In this document: piece by piece, positions 11,794-23,500 of the stretch
Layout of the letters: every line of letters starts with the position of its first letter
Position numbering within the stretch: the first letter of the stretch is position 1
Assembly: GCA_001695595.3 (NCBI GenBank)
Contig: MBPM02000202.1
Location: 1 to 64,000, forward strand
Source of the DNA: Plasmopara viticola
Lineage: Eukaryota > Oomycota > Peronosporomycetes > Peronosporales > Peronosporaceae
Length of the DNA stretch: 64,000 bases
Direction: 5' to 3'
Notes under the pieces: model-generated
Databases searched by the model: none
Told to the model about the DNA's origin: nothing
The model's input: only the letters and a program-made list of their open reading frames with translations
Made by a program: the position numbers and the translations under genes

Positions 11794-14700
11794 ATGACTA
11801 CCAAGCGCACCGAAGTCCTCCTAGGAGATGGTAACTACTACCATTGGGAGTTCAACATGAGAATGGCCCTCGCAAGAAAAGGGCTGCTGGGACACATTAT
11901 GGGCGCGAAGGGCGAGAGCGAAATAACGGAGACGTGGCTCGTGAATGACGCCAAGGCATTGGGTATAATTGCCCAGGGCGTCGAGATACAACACCAGACC
12001 AAGATACGGTCTGCTACTCGTGCCTTGGAGGCATGGGGAACGCTTCGCGATTTCTACCATCGTTCCACTTTACACAACCGTGCCACGATGACACGGCGCC
12101 TTCATGAGTTTAAGATGGAGAGTGGCACTCGCATGGTGGAACATCTGGACGCGTTCGATGAGCTGGTCGTGGGACTCCAGATGACGGGAGAGCCGGTGGA
12201 TGAATCAAGACAGCTAGTGGTGCTTCTGAGCAGCTTGCCGGCGGAATATGAAATAATATCTTCTATCGTGGAGAACGTCAAGGACATCACTCTGATCGAA
12301 GTCAAGGAGAAGCTGTTGAAGGAGTCAGACAAACTACAGAAGAAGGAAGCAAGTGAGAAAGCGTTTCGAGCCACAGACAATGATGGACGGATCAAGGGCA
12401 GACGAGGAAGTGGCCGCAAGATTTACGCGCCACGCAAGGGCGGCGGTTTTCGGGGAAAATGCTTCAATTGTGACCAGACTGGTCATATGAAGCGGGACTG
12501 CCCAGCTGCTGAGAACCGTTCCAGAAACCGTTATAGCGGTAATGATGCAGTGTTTGCTGTGGGGGATGAGAAATCAGGAAGCTGGCTGATCGACAGTGGT
12601 GCGACGTCACACATGACCCCTCACCGAAGTGACTTGATCGACTTCAAGCAACTCAAAGACGACCTCAAGGTAACAATTGCAGATGGCAGAAAGTTACGCG
12701 TCGAAGGAGCTGGAACAGTGAAGCTTATCGGCTTAGATGGAAGACGCATATCGATGATGGAAGTGCTGCTTATCCCTGGACTTGACAGACGTCTACTGTC
12801 GGTGGGAAAGCTTGCCGAACGTGGACTAAGTGTGGAGTTTCAGCGTGCTTCGTGCATCATTTGGGACAAGAACGAAGCTTTGGCAACTGGAACAAGAAAT
12901 GGGAAAGCTTACACACTGGATTGTCAGCAAGAGGAGGCACGATTGGTGCAATACTCGGGAGTTGATAGTCAGTGGGAGTTATGGCACGCTCGCATGGGAC
13001 ATCCAAGTGAGGACGTTTTAGTGAAAACTATGCGATCCACAGAAGGTATTCCTGCGCTAAAACAAGGTATCAAGACCCTGTGTGGTGGATGCGTGAAGGG
13101 CAAACAGACGATCGAAGCCTTTCCAGGACGCTCCATGACAAAGACATCGCGTGTATTGGAGTTAGTTCACACAGACGTGATGGGACCCATGAAGACACTT
13201 TCAAAAGGAGGTGCTAAATACATTTTGACGTTTGTGGATGATTATTCACGATATGTGGTGGCTTACTTTCTGGCAAAGAAGAGTGAAGTTGCCGACAAGA
13301 TCACGATGTTTAAAGCACTGCATGAGAATCAGTGGGGAACCCGTATCAAGTGCCTGCGTTCGGACAACGGAACGGAGTTTGTCAACAAGACAGTTACGAA
13401 TTTATGTCAGCGGAACGGTATCATACATCAGCGTACAGTACCATACAGTCCCCAACAAAATGGTATTGCAGAACGAATGAACCGTACGATAATGGAAAAG
13501 GCACGGAGCATGCTACACTACAAGTGTGTTCCGACATGTTGGTGGGCAGAGGCAGTAAGCACTGCGGTGTACCTGATCAACCGCTCTCCTAATACAATGC
13601 ACCCAAACAACACCCCATATGAACTGGGATTTAAGATGAAGCCACGGATGGATCATCTTAGGGTGTTTGGGTCTCATGGATATGCTCACGTTGATCAAGT
13701 GAAGAGGACGAAGCTCGAAGCCAAAAGCTTCAAGTGCATGTTCCTTGGTTATGCCGAAGACACCAAGGGATACCGAGTTTACGATTTGGAGAAAGACAAG
13801 ATATCAGTATCACGGTCGGTGAAGCTGGACGAGCGTGAAGTGGGCGGCATTTATGAGACACACCCGCCCAAACAAATAAAAGTGATACACGTTACCAAAG
13901 ACAACGATGAAAGTGCTGTGTCCGGGCCGACGGAACACCAACAAGATCAAGATGAACTTATGGAGGGTGAAGGAGAAGATGAAATTCCAGATGCTCCAAT
14001 GAATGAAGAGGAGTCCGACACAAATGAGTCAAGGATCGAGATGCTTCGATTACCGACCTCAGTACACTCTGAGCTGACAGAGTACAGACCTCCTACACTG
14101 GATGCACAGGAAGATCGATTGGTATTTCGACCGCAAGTGGAACGTTCAAGGCGTACAAATGAACCAATGTTATTGCTGGAAAACGGATCAGATGCCGATG
14201 AAAGTCTGGGAGGAAGCGAAGGACCACCATCTTCAAAGCGTGCAAGGATTGATGAAGACGGCCTGATAGCTGAAGCTATTCTCGCTTACGCTGTGAGTGT
14301 TGGTGAAGAATCAGACTTGCCTACCACGTATGCGCAGGCAATGTCTAGTGACGAGGCAGAACAGTGGCGACAAGCGATGGACGCCGAATTACAGTCGCAT
14401 CACAAAAACAAAACATGGACACTCGTTCCACGAGAATCAATTGGACGTACGATTGGATGCCGCTGGGTCTTTGCTAAGAAGCGTGACCAGAATGGATGTG
14501 TTGTGCGCTACAAAGCACGATTGGTGGCTAAAGGTTTCAAGCAGAAATACGGCGTGGATTTCTTCGAGACTTACTCTCCAGTGGCCAACATGAACTCAAT
14601 TCGAGTTGTACTCGCAGTGTGTGCGGTATTAGGCTACAAAATGGAACAGCTGGACGTCGACACCGCCTTTCTCAACAGTGTACTGTCGGATCGTGTTCAC

Positions 14701-15900
14701 ATGGAAGTTCCAATTGGTGTTAAGGGAGCTCAAGGATTTGCGTGTCAGCTGAACAAAGCTATATATGGTCTCAAGCAAGCTGCAAGCGCTTGGAACAAGA
14801 CAATCGACCACGTCTTCAAGAAGAACGATTTTAAAAGTTGTGGAGCGGATCAATGCGTCTACGTGAAGAAAGTGGAAGAAGGTTTTGTGTACGTATGTCT
14901 TTATGTCGATGATATGATCATTGCAGCCAAGACGAGCGACGAGATTCTAGAGGTCAAGGGGATGCTTAAAAGTGTTTTCAAGATGAAGGATCTCGGTATT
15001 GCGAAGTTCATCTTGGGCATGGAGATCGACCACGACATGACAGCTTCCACACTAATGATCAAGCAAACACGCTACATTAGCGACGTGGCTGAGCGATTTG
15101 GGCAGAAAAACGCCAAGAACGTCGACAATCCGTGTACGTCCGGTCTCAAGCTGTCAACATCACAGTCACCAAGTACAGAAGCTGAGCGTTCAGAGATGCG
15201 GTCAAGACCATACCGCTCACTAATTCGATGTCTGCTATATGTTACAACTTGCACTCGGCCGGACGTCGCATACATCGTGACACAACTGTCTCGATTTCTC
15301 GAAAAACCGGGGTTACCACATTGGAACGCCGCAATTCGTGTATTGCGCTACTTAAATTCGACACGTCATCATGGGATCGTTTATCAAAGAGGGACGGGAA
15401 AGGTGATTGTTGAAGCTTTTTCGGATGCTGACTGGGGTAGCAACACCGATGACAGACGGTCTGTCTCAGGTGTGTTGATCAACATTTGTAAAGCTCCGGT
15501 TGTATTCAAGTCCAAGTATCAGAGAACAGTTGCACTAAGTTCCGCAGAAGTAGAGTATATGGCGCTCAGCTTGTGCACACAAGAAGTACTTTGGGCGCGC
15601 GCAATGCTCAAGGACATGGGTCAAGAACAAGTGGGAGGCACGCAAATATGGGAAGACAATCAAGGTGCGAAAGCTTTGGCAAACAACGCGGGCTACCACG
15701 CACGTACAAAGCACGTGGACATCAGACATCACTTTATTCGGGAGAACGTTCAGCATGGATTACTCAAGATTGGCTACATTGATACGAAGAGTCAGCTTGC
15801 AGATATGCTAACCAAGGCGCTTGGAACCAAGATGCTGAAGTATCTGCGCGAAGCCTCCGGAATCAAGACCAAGTCAGCAACAAAGGACACACAGCATTAG
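11794..15900 (+). CDS. Copia-1 gag-pol polyprotein (1368 aa), intact
   Basis: This is a single-frame retrotransposon polyprotein with the Ty1/Copia order gag, protease, integrase, reverse transcriptase, RNase H. Residues 1-200 are a UBN2-type gag. The CCHC knuckle uses Cys223, Cys226, His231 and Cys236. The protease motif is at Asp267-Ser-Gly-Ala. The integrase zinc site uses His398, His403, Cys430 and Cys433, and the catalytic residues are Asp461, Asp524 and Glu560 (DD35E spacing). The reverse transcriptase has LDVDTAFLN near 953-961 and YVDD at 1037-1040. RNase H has SDADWGS and ends in the TKHVDIRHHF region. No stop or frameshift separates gag from pol. The ATG follows ACCGCC and sits 48 nt after the LTR. 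Confidence 0.96.
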   Translation: MTTKRTEVLLGDGNYYHWEFNMRMALARKGLLGHIMGAKGESEITETWLVNDAKALGIIAQGVEIQHQTKIRSATRALEAWGTLRDFYHRSTLHNRATMTRRLHEFKMESGTRMVEHLDAFDELVVGLQMTGEPVDESRQLVVLLSSLPAEYEIISSIVENVKDITLIEVKEKLLKESDKLQKKEASEKAFRATDNDGRIKGRRGSGRKIYAPRKGGGFRGKCFNCDQTGHMKRDCPAAENRSRNRYSGNDAVFAVGDEKSGSWLIDSGATSHMTPHRSDLIDFKQLKDDLKVTIADGRKLRVEGAGTVKLIGLDGRRISMMEVLLIPGLDRRLLSVGKLAERGLSVEFQRASCIIWDKNEALATGTRNGKAYTLDCQQEEARLVQYSGVDSQWELWHARMGHPSEDVLVKTMRSTEGIPALKQGIKTLCGGCVKGKQTIEAFPGRSMTKTSRVLELVHTDVMGPMKTLSKGGAKYILTFVDDYSRYVVAYFLAKKSEVADKITMFKALHENQWGTRIKCLRSDNGTEFVNKTVTNLCQRNGIIHQRTVPYSPQQNGIAERMNRTIMEKARSMLHYKCVPTCWWAEAVSTAVYLINRSPNTMHPNNTPYELGFKMKPRMDHLRVFGSHGYAHVDQVKRTKLEAKSFKCMFLGYAEDTKGYRVYDLEKDKISVSRSVKLDEREVGGIYETHPPKQIKVIHVTKDNDESAVSGPTEHQQDQDELMEGEGEDEIPDAPMNEEESDTNESRIEMLRLPTSVHSELTEYRPPTLDAQEDRLVFRPQVERSRRTNEPMLLLENGSDADESLGGSEGPPSSKRARIDEDGLIAEAILAYAVSVGEESDLPTTYAQAMSSDEAEQWRQAMDAELQSHHKNKTWTLVPRESIGRTIGCRWVFAKKRDQNGCVVRYKARLVAKGFKQKYGVDFFETYSPVANMNSIRVVLAVCAVLGYKMEQLDVDTAFLNSVLSDRVHMEVPIGVKGAQGFACQLNKAIYGLKQAASAWNKTIDHVFKKNDFKSCGADQCVYVKKVEEGFVYVCLYVDDMIIAAKTSDEILEVKGMLKSVFKMKDLGIAKFILGMEIDHDMTASTLMIKQTRYISDVAERFGQKNAKNVDNPCTSGLKLSTSQSPSTEAERSEMRSRPYRSLIRCLLYVTTCTRPDVAYIVTQLSRFLEKPGLPHWNAAIRVLRYLNSTRHHGIVYQRGTGKVIVEAFSDADWGSNTDDRRSVSGVLINICKAPVVFKSKYQRTVALSSAEVEYMALSLCTQEVLWARAMLKDMGQEQVGGTQIWEDNQGAKALANNAGYHARTKHVDIRHHFIRENVQHGLLKIGYIDTKSQLADMLTKALGTKMLKYLREASGIKTKSATKDTQH

Positions 15901-16398
15901 CGGTGAGTGGGAGTGTTACATTACACCGCTGAATGCATGTTGAACAGGTGGATGGCTTTACAGTAATTACAAGTACGTCACAATTAGTAATTACATATGG
16001 TAGCCATTCATTGGTCAGGATAAATATATTCACTTCGGTTTTTACTTTCTTCTTAACACAAAGCAACTGGATAAGCAACACGATTGAAGTGGAAGATTGT
16101 CCTTTAAATCTTGTTCAGCAGATATCCGGTCTGCTGTCGGTAAAGGAAATTGTCTATGACATCATCGTCAATCAAGATTCGACTAAGCTTGCGGCTGACT
16201 TAGCAAATGACACTGTTTCAGCTGAATGGGGTGTCACGAAAATCAACGCACCCAATGTGTGGTCTTCAAGCAACATTGGTCAAAATGTCGTCGTTGGAAA
16301 CATCGATTCAGGGGTGCGCAGCAGTCATGAAAGTCTGGTAACCAATTGGGTCGGTTCGCACGGATGGTATGATCCGAGACGAAAGACGGCAACCCCTT

Positions 16399-19300
16399 TG
16401 TTAACATTACACCGCTGAATGCATGTTGAACAGGTGGATGGCTTCACAGTAATTACAAGTACGTCAAAATTAGTAATTACATATGGTAGCCGTTCATTGG
16501 TCAGGATAAATATATTCACTTCGGTTTTTACTTTCTTCTCAACAGGTTAACAGCCGCAACAAGCTCAAGCAACGTTCTCGCCCAATATGAACAAGCGCAC
16601 CGAAGTCCTCCTAGGAAGTGGTAACTATTACCACTGGGAGTTTAACATGAGGATGACCCTGGCGCGGAAGGGTCTCCTGGGACACATCATGGCCGTCAAG
16701 GAAGAGAAGGACGTCACGGAGGCGTGGCTGGTTAATGATGCCAAGGCGCTAGGCATCATTGCTCAAGGCGTTGAGATCCAGCACCAGACCAAGATTCGGT
16801 CGGCTACGCGTGCTATGGAGGCGTGGGGAACCCTCCGCGATTTCTACAATCGCTCGACTCTTCACAATCGTGTTGTGATGACTCGTCGTCTACATGAGTT
16901 CAAGATGGAAAGTGGAACAAGCATGGCAGAGCATCTGGACTCTTTTGACGAGCTAGTAGTGGGACTACAGACTACGGGAGAGCAAATTGATGAGTCACGC
17001 CAGCTGGTGGTACTTCTCAGCAGTCTACCTTCGGAGTACGACTTGATTTCGTCAATTGTGGAAAATGCAAGGACATTTCGTTGATAGAAGTCAAGGAGAA
17101 GCTGCTCAAAGAGTCGGAGAAGCTGCAGAGGAAAGAAGCTACAGAGAAAGCGTTTCGCGTAAATGGAAATGGAAATGCTAGAAGATTTAAAGGTGGACGG
17201 GACAATGGACGAAAGGGTGGTCCTCCACGCAATAACGGCGGATTCAAGGGCAAGTGCTTCAACTGTGACCAGTTTGGACACATGAAGCGGAACTGCCCGG
17301 CCGGTAAAAGATTCAACAGCGACGACACGGTGTTTGCTGTTGGTGAAGGGAAGTCATCAGGATGGCTGATTGACAGTGGAGCAACTTCCCACATGACCCC
17401 ACACAGGAAGGACTTGTTCGAGTACAAGGGCCTAGAAGCTATCATCGAAGTTACGATTGCAGACGGGAAGAAGTTGCTTGTCAAAGGAGCCGGCACGGTA
17501 AAATTGACTGGTTTGAACGGAATGAGGATTCGCATGGTTGAAGTTCTGCACATTCCCGGACTCGACAGAAGGTTGCTGTCAGTTGGCAAGTTGGCAGAGC
17601 GTGGCATGAGTGTGGAATTATCGCGTTCGTCATGTGTCATTTGGAACAAGAAGCAAGCAATTGCGTCGGGCACAAAAGTTGGAAAGTCGTATTTTCTTGA
17701 CTGTGAGCAAGAAGAAGCATGTCTCGTTGAATATACTGGGGCTGACAATCAGTGGGAGCTTTGGCATGCACGCATGGGGCACCCCAGCAAGGATGCGCTG
17801 ATCAGGACACAGCGATTGACTAATGGTATCCCAATTATCAAGCAAAGTGTGGAAAAATTGTGTGCCGGGTGTTTGAAGGGCAAGCAGACGATCACGGTGT
17901 TTCCGTCTCGTTCAATGACAAAGACGACACGTGTGTTGGAGCGTGTTCCCACAGATGTCATGGGGCCAATGCGAACTATCTCGAAGGGTGGTGCCAAATA
18001 CATTCTCACGTTTGTGGATGACTTTTCACGATATGTTGCAATTTTTCTGATCAAGAGCAAGAGTGAAGTGGCTGGCAAGTTCAAGGAGTTTCTGACATTA
18101 TACGAAAACCAGTGGGGTGCACGACTAAGATGTTTGCGATCCGACAACGGAACCGAGTTCGTAAACAAGAAAATGGCAGGAATATGTCAAGAGAACGGCA
18201 TTGTACACCAGCGCTCCGTCCCATACAGCCCGCAGCAGAACGGAGTAGCGGAGCGTATGAACAGGACAATTATGGAGAAAGCCCGCAGCATGTTACACTA
18301 CAAGAGCGTTTCGACGGAATGGTGGGCGGAAGCGATTAATACAGCGGTTTATTTATTAATCGCTCCAGCAATACGGTCCATCCTGACACAACGCCGTATG
18401 AGCTAGTTTTCAAAATGAAGCCTCGAATGGATCACCTGCGCGTATTTGGTTCGCAAGGCTACGCTCATATTGACGATGTGAAACGGACCAAACTGGAACC
18501 CAAGAGCGTCAAGTGTATGTTTCTTGGCTATGCAGAGAATGTCAAGGGCTATCGCGTGTTTGACTTGGAGAATGCCAAGATTAAAGTGACCCGCTCTGTA
18601 AAGTTGGATGAGCGTGAGGTGGGCGGCATCTACGACACGCAAGAGCTTAAGCCGGAAACAATTGTTCAAGTAGTTAAGGATGGTGATGAAGTCAATGTTC
18701 AGCATCAAGTGGATCGACAGTCAGTTCCGGACGATCCCATGGGAGCTGTCGAAGAGACAGTCGAGGATGTCAATATGGAGGATGTGAATCGTACGCCAAG
18801 CGCAGTTGTACAGCGGCTAATGCCTTCTGATAGCCCTGTACGAAACGGGCTTGAGCTAACGGAGTATCATCAACCTTCTCAAGTGCAACAAGAAGATCGT
18901 TTGGTGTTTCGGCCTGAATTGGAGCGAACACGAGTAAGACGTGAGCCAGTGCTTATGCTAAGAAACGGTTCCGATGGTGGAGAGTCAACAGAAGGAAGTG
19001 AGGGCCCACCGACTCCAAAGCGTGCTAGGATTGACGAAGATGGACTAATTGCGGAAGCCTTTCTTGCCTACGCTGTGAATATTGACGATGATATGGACTC
19101 ACCGACTACTTATACTCAAGCAATGGCAAGCGACGATGCAATGAAATGGCGTGAAGCAATGGATGCTGAGCTTCGCTCTCACGAAGAGAATAAAACGTGG
19201 ACATTGCAGCCACAAGGGGAGATTGAACGCACAATTGGATCACGATGGGTATTTGCCAAAAAGCGTGATCAGAATGGCGCTATCGTGCGATACAAGGCAC

Positions 19301-20838
19301 GACTAGTCGCGAAAGGTTTCAAGCAGAAGTATGGCGTTGACTTTTTCGAGACATATTCCCCGGTTGCCAACATGAATTCGATCCGAATAATTCTCGCGGT
19401 ATGTGTTGAATGTGGCTATCAAATGGAACAGCTGGACGTCGACACGGCTTTTCTTAATAGCGTGTTGACGGACAACGTTTTTATGGAAGTTCCGCTTGGT
19501 GTCGACAATGCTCAAGGAAACATATGTCAACTAAACAAGGCTATTTACGGACTTAAGCAAGCAGCGAGTGCCTGGAACAAGACAATACATCGTGTCTTCA
19601 TCAGGAATGGCTTTAAGAGTTGCGGAGCAGATCAATGTGTTTATGTCAAGAGAACTAAAGAAGGTTTTGCTTACGTTGGACTATATGTGGACGACATGAT
19701 TATCGCAGCAAGAAGCAGCAAAGAATTAAATCAAGTAAAGGGAGTACTCAAGAATGCTTTCAAGATGAAGGAGCTTGGTCAGGCGGAATTTATTTTGGGT
19801 ATGGAAATTGATCACGACAGGTCAGCTGGAATTTTGATGATCAAACAGACTCGCTACATCGATGACGTGGTCAAGCGATTCGGTCAACAAGATGCCAAAA
19901 GTGTTGAAAACCCTTGCGTATCAGGATTGAAGCTGTCGTCAAAGCAGTCACCCACAACGGAAGAGGAACGGTCGACAATGCGATCAAAGCCTTATCGCTC
20001 TTTGATTGGATGCTTGCTGTACATAACGACATGCACTCGGCCTGATATTGCTTACGTGGTGACGCAGCTATCACGTTTTCTGGAGAACCCAGGACTACAA
20101 CATTGGAGCGCAGCAATTCGAGTAGTACGGTATCTGAAGACCACGCGTCAAATCGGTATCGTCTACCGAGGAACTGGAAGCGTTACGGTCAAGGCATACT
20201 CGGATGCAGATTGGGACAGCAACACGGATGACAGACGCTCGGTCTCGGGAATTATGGTCATGATTGCAAGCGCACCAGTGGTATTCAAGTCGAAGTACCA
20301 GCGGACAGTTGCGCTGAGCTCAGCGGAAGCTGAGTATATGGCTCTCAGCTTATGCACACAAGAAGTTCTTTGGACGCGGGCAATGCTAAAGGACATGGGT
20401 CACGAGCAAGTTGAAGGCACACAGGTTTGGGAAGACAACCAGGGTGCGATTGCGTTAGCCAATAACGCCGGATACCATGCTAGGACGAAGCATGTGGACA
20501 TCAAGCACCACTTTATTCGTGAGAACGTGCAAGAAGGACTGTTGAAGATCGAATATATCGACACGAAGAGTCAGCTTGCAGATATGCTGACGAAAGCAGT
20601 TGGGACCAAGATGCTTAAGTATCTGCGCGAAGCCACAGGAATCAAGACCAAGTCAGCAACAAAGGACACACAGCATTAGCGGTGAGTGGGAGTGTTAACA
20701 TTACACCGCAGAATGCATGTTGAACAGGTGGATGGCTTCACAGTAATTACAAGTACGTCAAAATTAGTAATTACATATGGTAGCCGTTCATTGGTCAGGA
20801 TAAATATATTCACTTCGGTTTTTACTTTCTTCTCAACA
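16399..20838 (+). mobile_element. Copia-2, LTR retrotransposon with broken gag-pol (4440 bp)
   Basis: The 5' LTR is 16399-16544 and the 3' LTR 20693-20838, differing by one substitution. The target duplication CCCTT lies at 16394-16398 and 20839-20843. It inserted into the catalytic-domain region of subtilisin copy 4, independently of Copia-1. Internally it belongs to the same sublineage as Copia-3, about 20% different from Copia-1 in the stretches compared by eye, although the LTRs are nearly the same in both sublineages. Confidence 0.95.
16587..20679 (+). pseudogene. Copia-2 gag-pol with two frameshifts
   Basis: The reading frame begins MNKRTEVLLGSGNYYHW at 16587. A two-base loss near 17070 (compared with Copia-3 around 26530) closes the first frame at 17084, and gag continues in another frame from about 17072. 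A one-base loss near 18350 in the integrase region gives a stop at 18404-18406. Integrase C-terminal part, reverse transcriptase and RNase H are then open to 20679. The CCHC knuckle, DSGATS protease, integrase SDNGTEF, LYVDDMII and RNase H motifs are all still readable. It is non-autonomous as it stands. Confidence 0.92.
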
Positions 20839-21598
20839 CCCTTTCGATGAAAGCGGCCACGGAACGCATACAATGGCCACGGCTGTAGGAGGCAAAGGAG
20901 TGGGGGTTGCACCTGGTGCCCAGTGGATGGCTTGCAAGGGTTGTGGAATGAGAAGTTGCTCGCTATCTCTTTTAACTGCTTGTGCGCAGTTCATGTTGTG
21001 TCCGACAGACGCAAACGGCAACAACTGTGACCCGGCCAAGGCTCCACATATTGTGAGCAATAGCTGGGGAGGCGGCCAAGATCCAACCTACTTCCAGTCC
21101 AGTCTAGATGCTTGGCATGCTGCTCGTATCATTCCAGTATTTTCAGCCGGTAATGCAGGCAGTGGGGGATGTGGTTCAGTCGCATCTCCGAGTGATTCGC
21201 CTAAAGTTTTTGCGGTTGGAGCAACCGACAGAAATGACGTCTTAGCCCCGTTTAGCAGTCTCGGCCCGGCTGTAAATGGTCGTGTAAAGCCCGATTTTGC
21301 TGGTCCTGGAGTAAACATTCGTTCGGCTTGGAATGGCAACGATTCCGAGTACAGGAAAATTTCGGGAACGAGTATGGCTGCGCCCCATCTCGCTGGTACA
21401 ATTGCGTTGGTCTCAAGTGCACGTCCTGGTTTGAGTTTCGGCGCTGTCAAGACGATACTGATAAATTCGACGGACCAGAACTTGCCAAAAGCTGTCTTGA
21501 CATGTGGTGGGACACCAGACACGATATTTCCAAACAATCAATACGGTAACGGTCGCATTAATGCAGAAAAAGTTGTAAACGCTGCTCTTGCGATCTGA

Positions 21599-23500
21599 GA
21601 AATCTCTGGTTTCGTCATGTATGTATAGATATTGCGTTAGTTGATGAACCCGGTCATAATGTGTAGAATGCAATGTGCTGTTCTTATCTAAACAAAAAAT
21701 GCAATGCAAGTATGAATGTTCTTCGCCTTGCTTTGGTTCTCTTAATACGTCTTCATTTAGATTCGTTCGTTTGACCAACTCGTGGTGGCAATGAAAACAA
21801 AGCCAATTCGAATGAGGTTGAAGGCGATCAAGAACACCTTCATACAAGAGAATTGCTCTTAGGTAAGAAATGCGGAGGTTTTATAACCCTTGCCGTTGAG
21901 ACTTTATGCTTTGAGATCGAAGAAGATTAAATAAAAATGATATCAATTGTACCAAGGACGTATAGTGTCAACGGCATATCACCATGCGACGCTTTAGAGT
22001 TATTAACCAAAGACGTTTTCAGATCTAAGAAATAGGAGGGAATCCTGCGTGTAAGAGTAGTGCAAAGGATCGTTCTAGAATAATACTTACGAGGGCAACA
22101 AAAAGTTGAAGAAATGCAAGGGTCAGCTTGAAAGACAATCGTCTCACATAACGTATAGGAAGAGCAGCAGAAAATAAATGAAAAACTCGGAATTGTTGAA
22201 TTTTTGTAGGCCGAAGCCGTCAACGAAGGCCAGATTCGTTACCACTTACAAGTCAAGAAGCAAGTGAGAAATTCGATATTTTTAGGAACGCAGTTGATGA
22301 GTGTAGTTTGCATGAATCCAAAAGCTGTAGTTGTTATACAACCGATCTTTGAAGTAGCGTCGTGGGAATTTTTTCACTTATGTTGCAGTTGATAAATGTC
22401 TTACTCGGCCAACATATGCTAGTACCGCTAAGTCCAACGTCGGTCATTTTTTTAGAGAAAAAGTGAGTAGACTTTGCGGATCGATTGAAAGAGCAGCAGA
22501 AATTAAATGAAAACCTCGAAATTGTTTCGAGTCTCCGTTACGGCGTTTGGCATCTAGTCATGTGTTTAAATCTTATTGGTTGTTTCCATCTTGATTGACA
22601 TCAGAGTCTTGTGCCGATGATATTCTTGTTTAAAGTCTTATATTTGCTGTTGCCTTGAAAAAAAGACTATGAATCATCGACTAGATGGACGTTTCTCTAG
22701 ATTGCTTATTTTGATGACTAGATATAAGGAAATGCTTTTTAGAAATACGAGCAGGCATGCGTTTTTGCTCTCTACTCACTAGGGCGAGGTCGTTGCTATT
22801 CTAGCTGATTAGATCGAAATGCTCAGTACCATCTAATTAAATAATGATGAACATTGTACGCACCACCTGACTTTATCCGGCAATAAGCAAACCAATCCGA
22901 AATACTATTGCCAGTCCCATTGCTACACGAAATCATTGGAATCAATTTAATATTTTTGAAATTTGAGATTTAAGCAAAGACGTTTTAAATTTACATCAAA
23001 GTCAAGAACAATGGTTTCAGCCAGATCTGAGCCAACACTCCCTTTTGGTGGGCTATGCATTGAGATGTCGCAATCCTCTGAGCCAACTGAGCTTTTGAGC
23101 ATCCTTATCGACAAGCGTGCAAAACGGCAATAACATTTGACGAGAGCAAAAGAATGATGTATGGTGAAAAAAAGTGAGAATGTGTTATTGTACTTCGAAA
23201 AGCTCAGAACAAGCTGCAAAGTCTTCTTGGTTATTAGCTACGTACGCTAGCTTTTTTTCTAGCGTAAGGCTATCGAAAGGCTCACCACACCACAAGCGAG
23301 CATTTTGGAGATAGAAGTCACCTTTCGACACCACAAATAACTCGGCGACGCATGTACAAGCCAATGCATCGATGATATTTTCAGCCCGCATTGTTGCCTG
23401 CGCACTTCATCATTCCTAAACAATCCTTTTCAGCTTCTAGTAAGCATTCCAATCGACTCAATCCGACTAAATTTTCAAGGCACGCAACAAGTCACATATC
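21599..23500 (+). other. Subtilisin spacer, units 4/5
   Basis: This holds the 3' flank of copy 4 and the upstream region of copy 5, including the Inr/FPR-like pair at 23410-23430. I see no separate gene. Confidence 0.72.

Larger units (their letters stand above)
11600..16058 (+). mobile_element. Copia-1, full-length Ty1/Copia LTR retrotransposon (4459 bp)
   Basis: The 5' LTR is 11600-11745 and the 3' LTR 15914-16058. Both start TG and end CA, and they differ by one missing A. The target duplication CAAAG lies at 11595-11599 and 16059-16063. The primer-binding site is 11746-11758 and the purine-rich tract 15901-15913. One long gag-pol frame fills the inside. The near-identical LTRs and intact frame indicate a recent insertion and possible activity. 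The 146-bp LTR is short for Copia elements. Confidence 0.96.
11237..21598 (+). pseudogene. Subtilisin-like protease copy 4, split by two Copia elements
   Basis: The gene is in three pieces: 11237-11599, 16064-16398 and 20844-21598. Removing Copia-1 with one CAAAG repeat, and Copia-2 with one CCCTT repeat, restores collinearity with copy 2. It also has the leader-region deletion shared with copy 3 (near 11286) and a private one-base deletion near 11516 (AATATGTGAG for AATATTGTGAG). The first piece holds leader and prodomain, the second the catalytic Asp region, the third the catalytic His, Asn and Ser. The missense changes YGNGRI near the end and SFGAV are private. It cannot make a normal enzyme. 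Confidence 0.93.
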
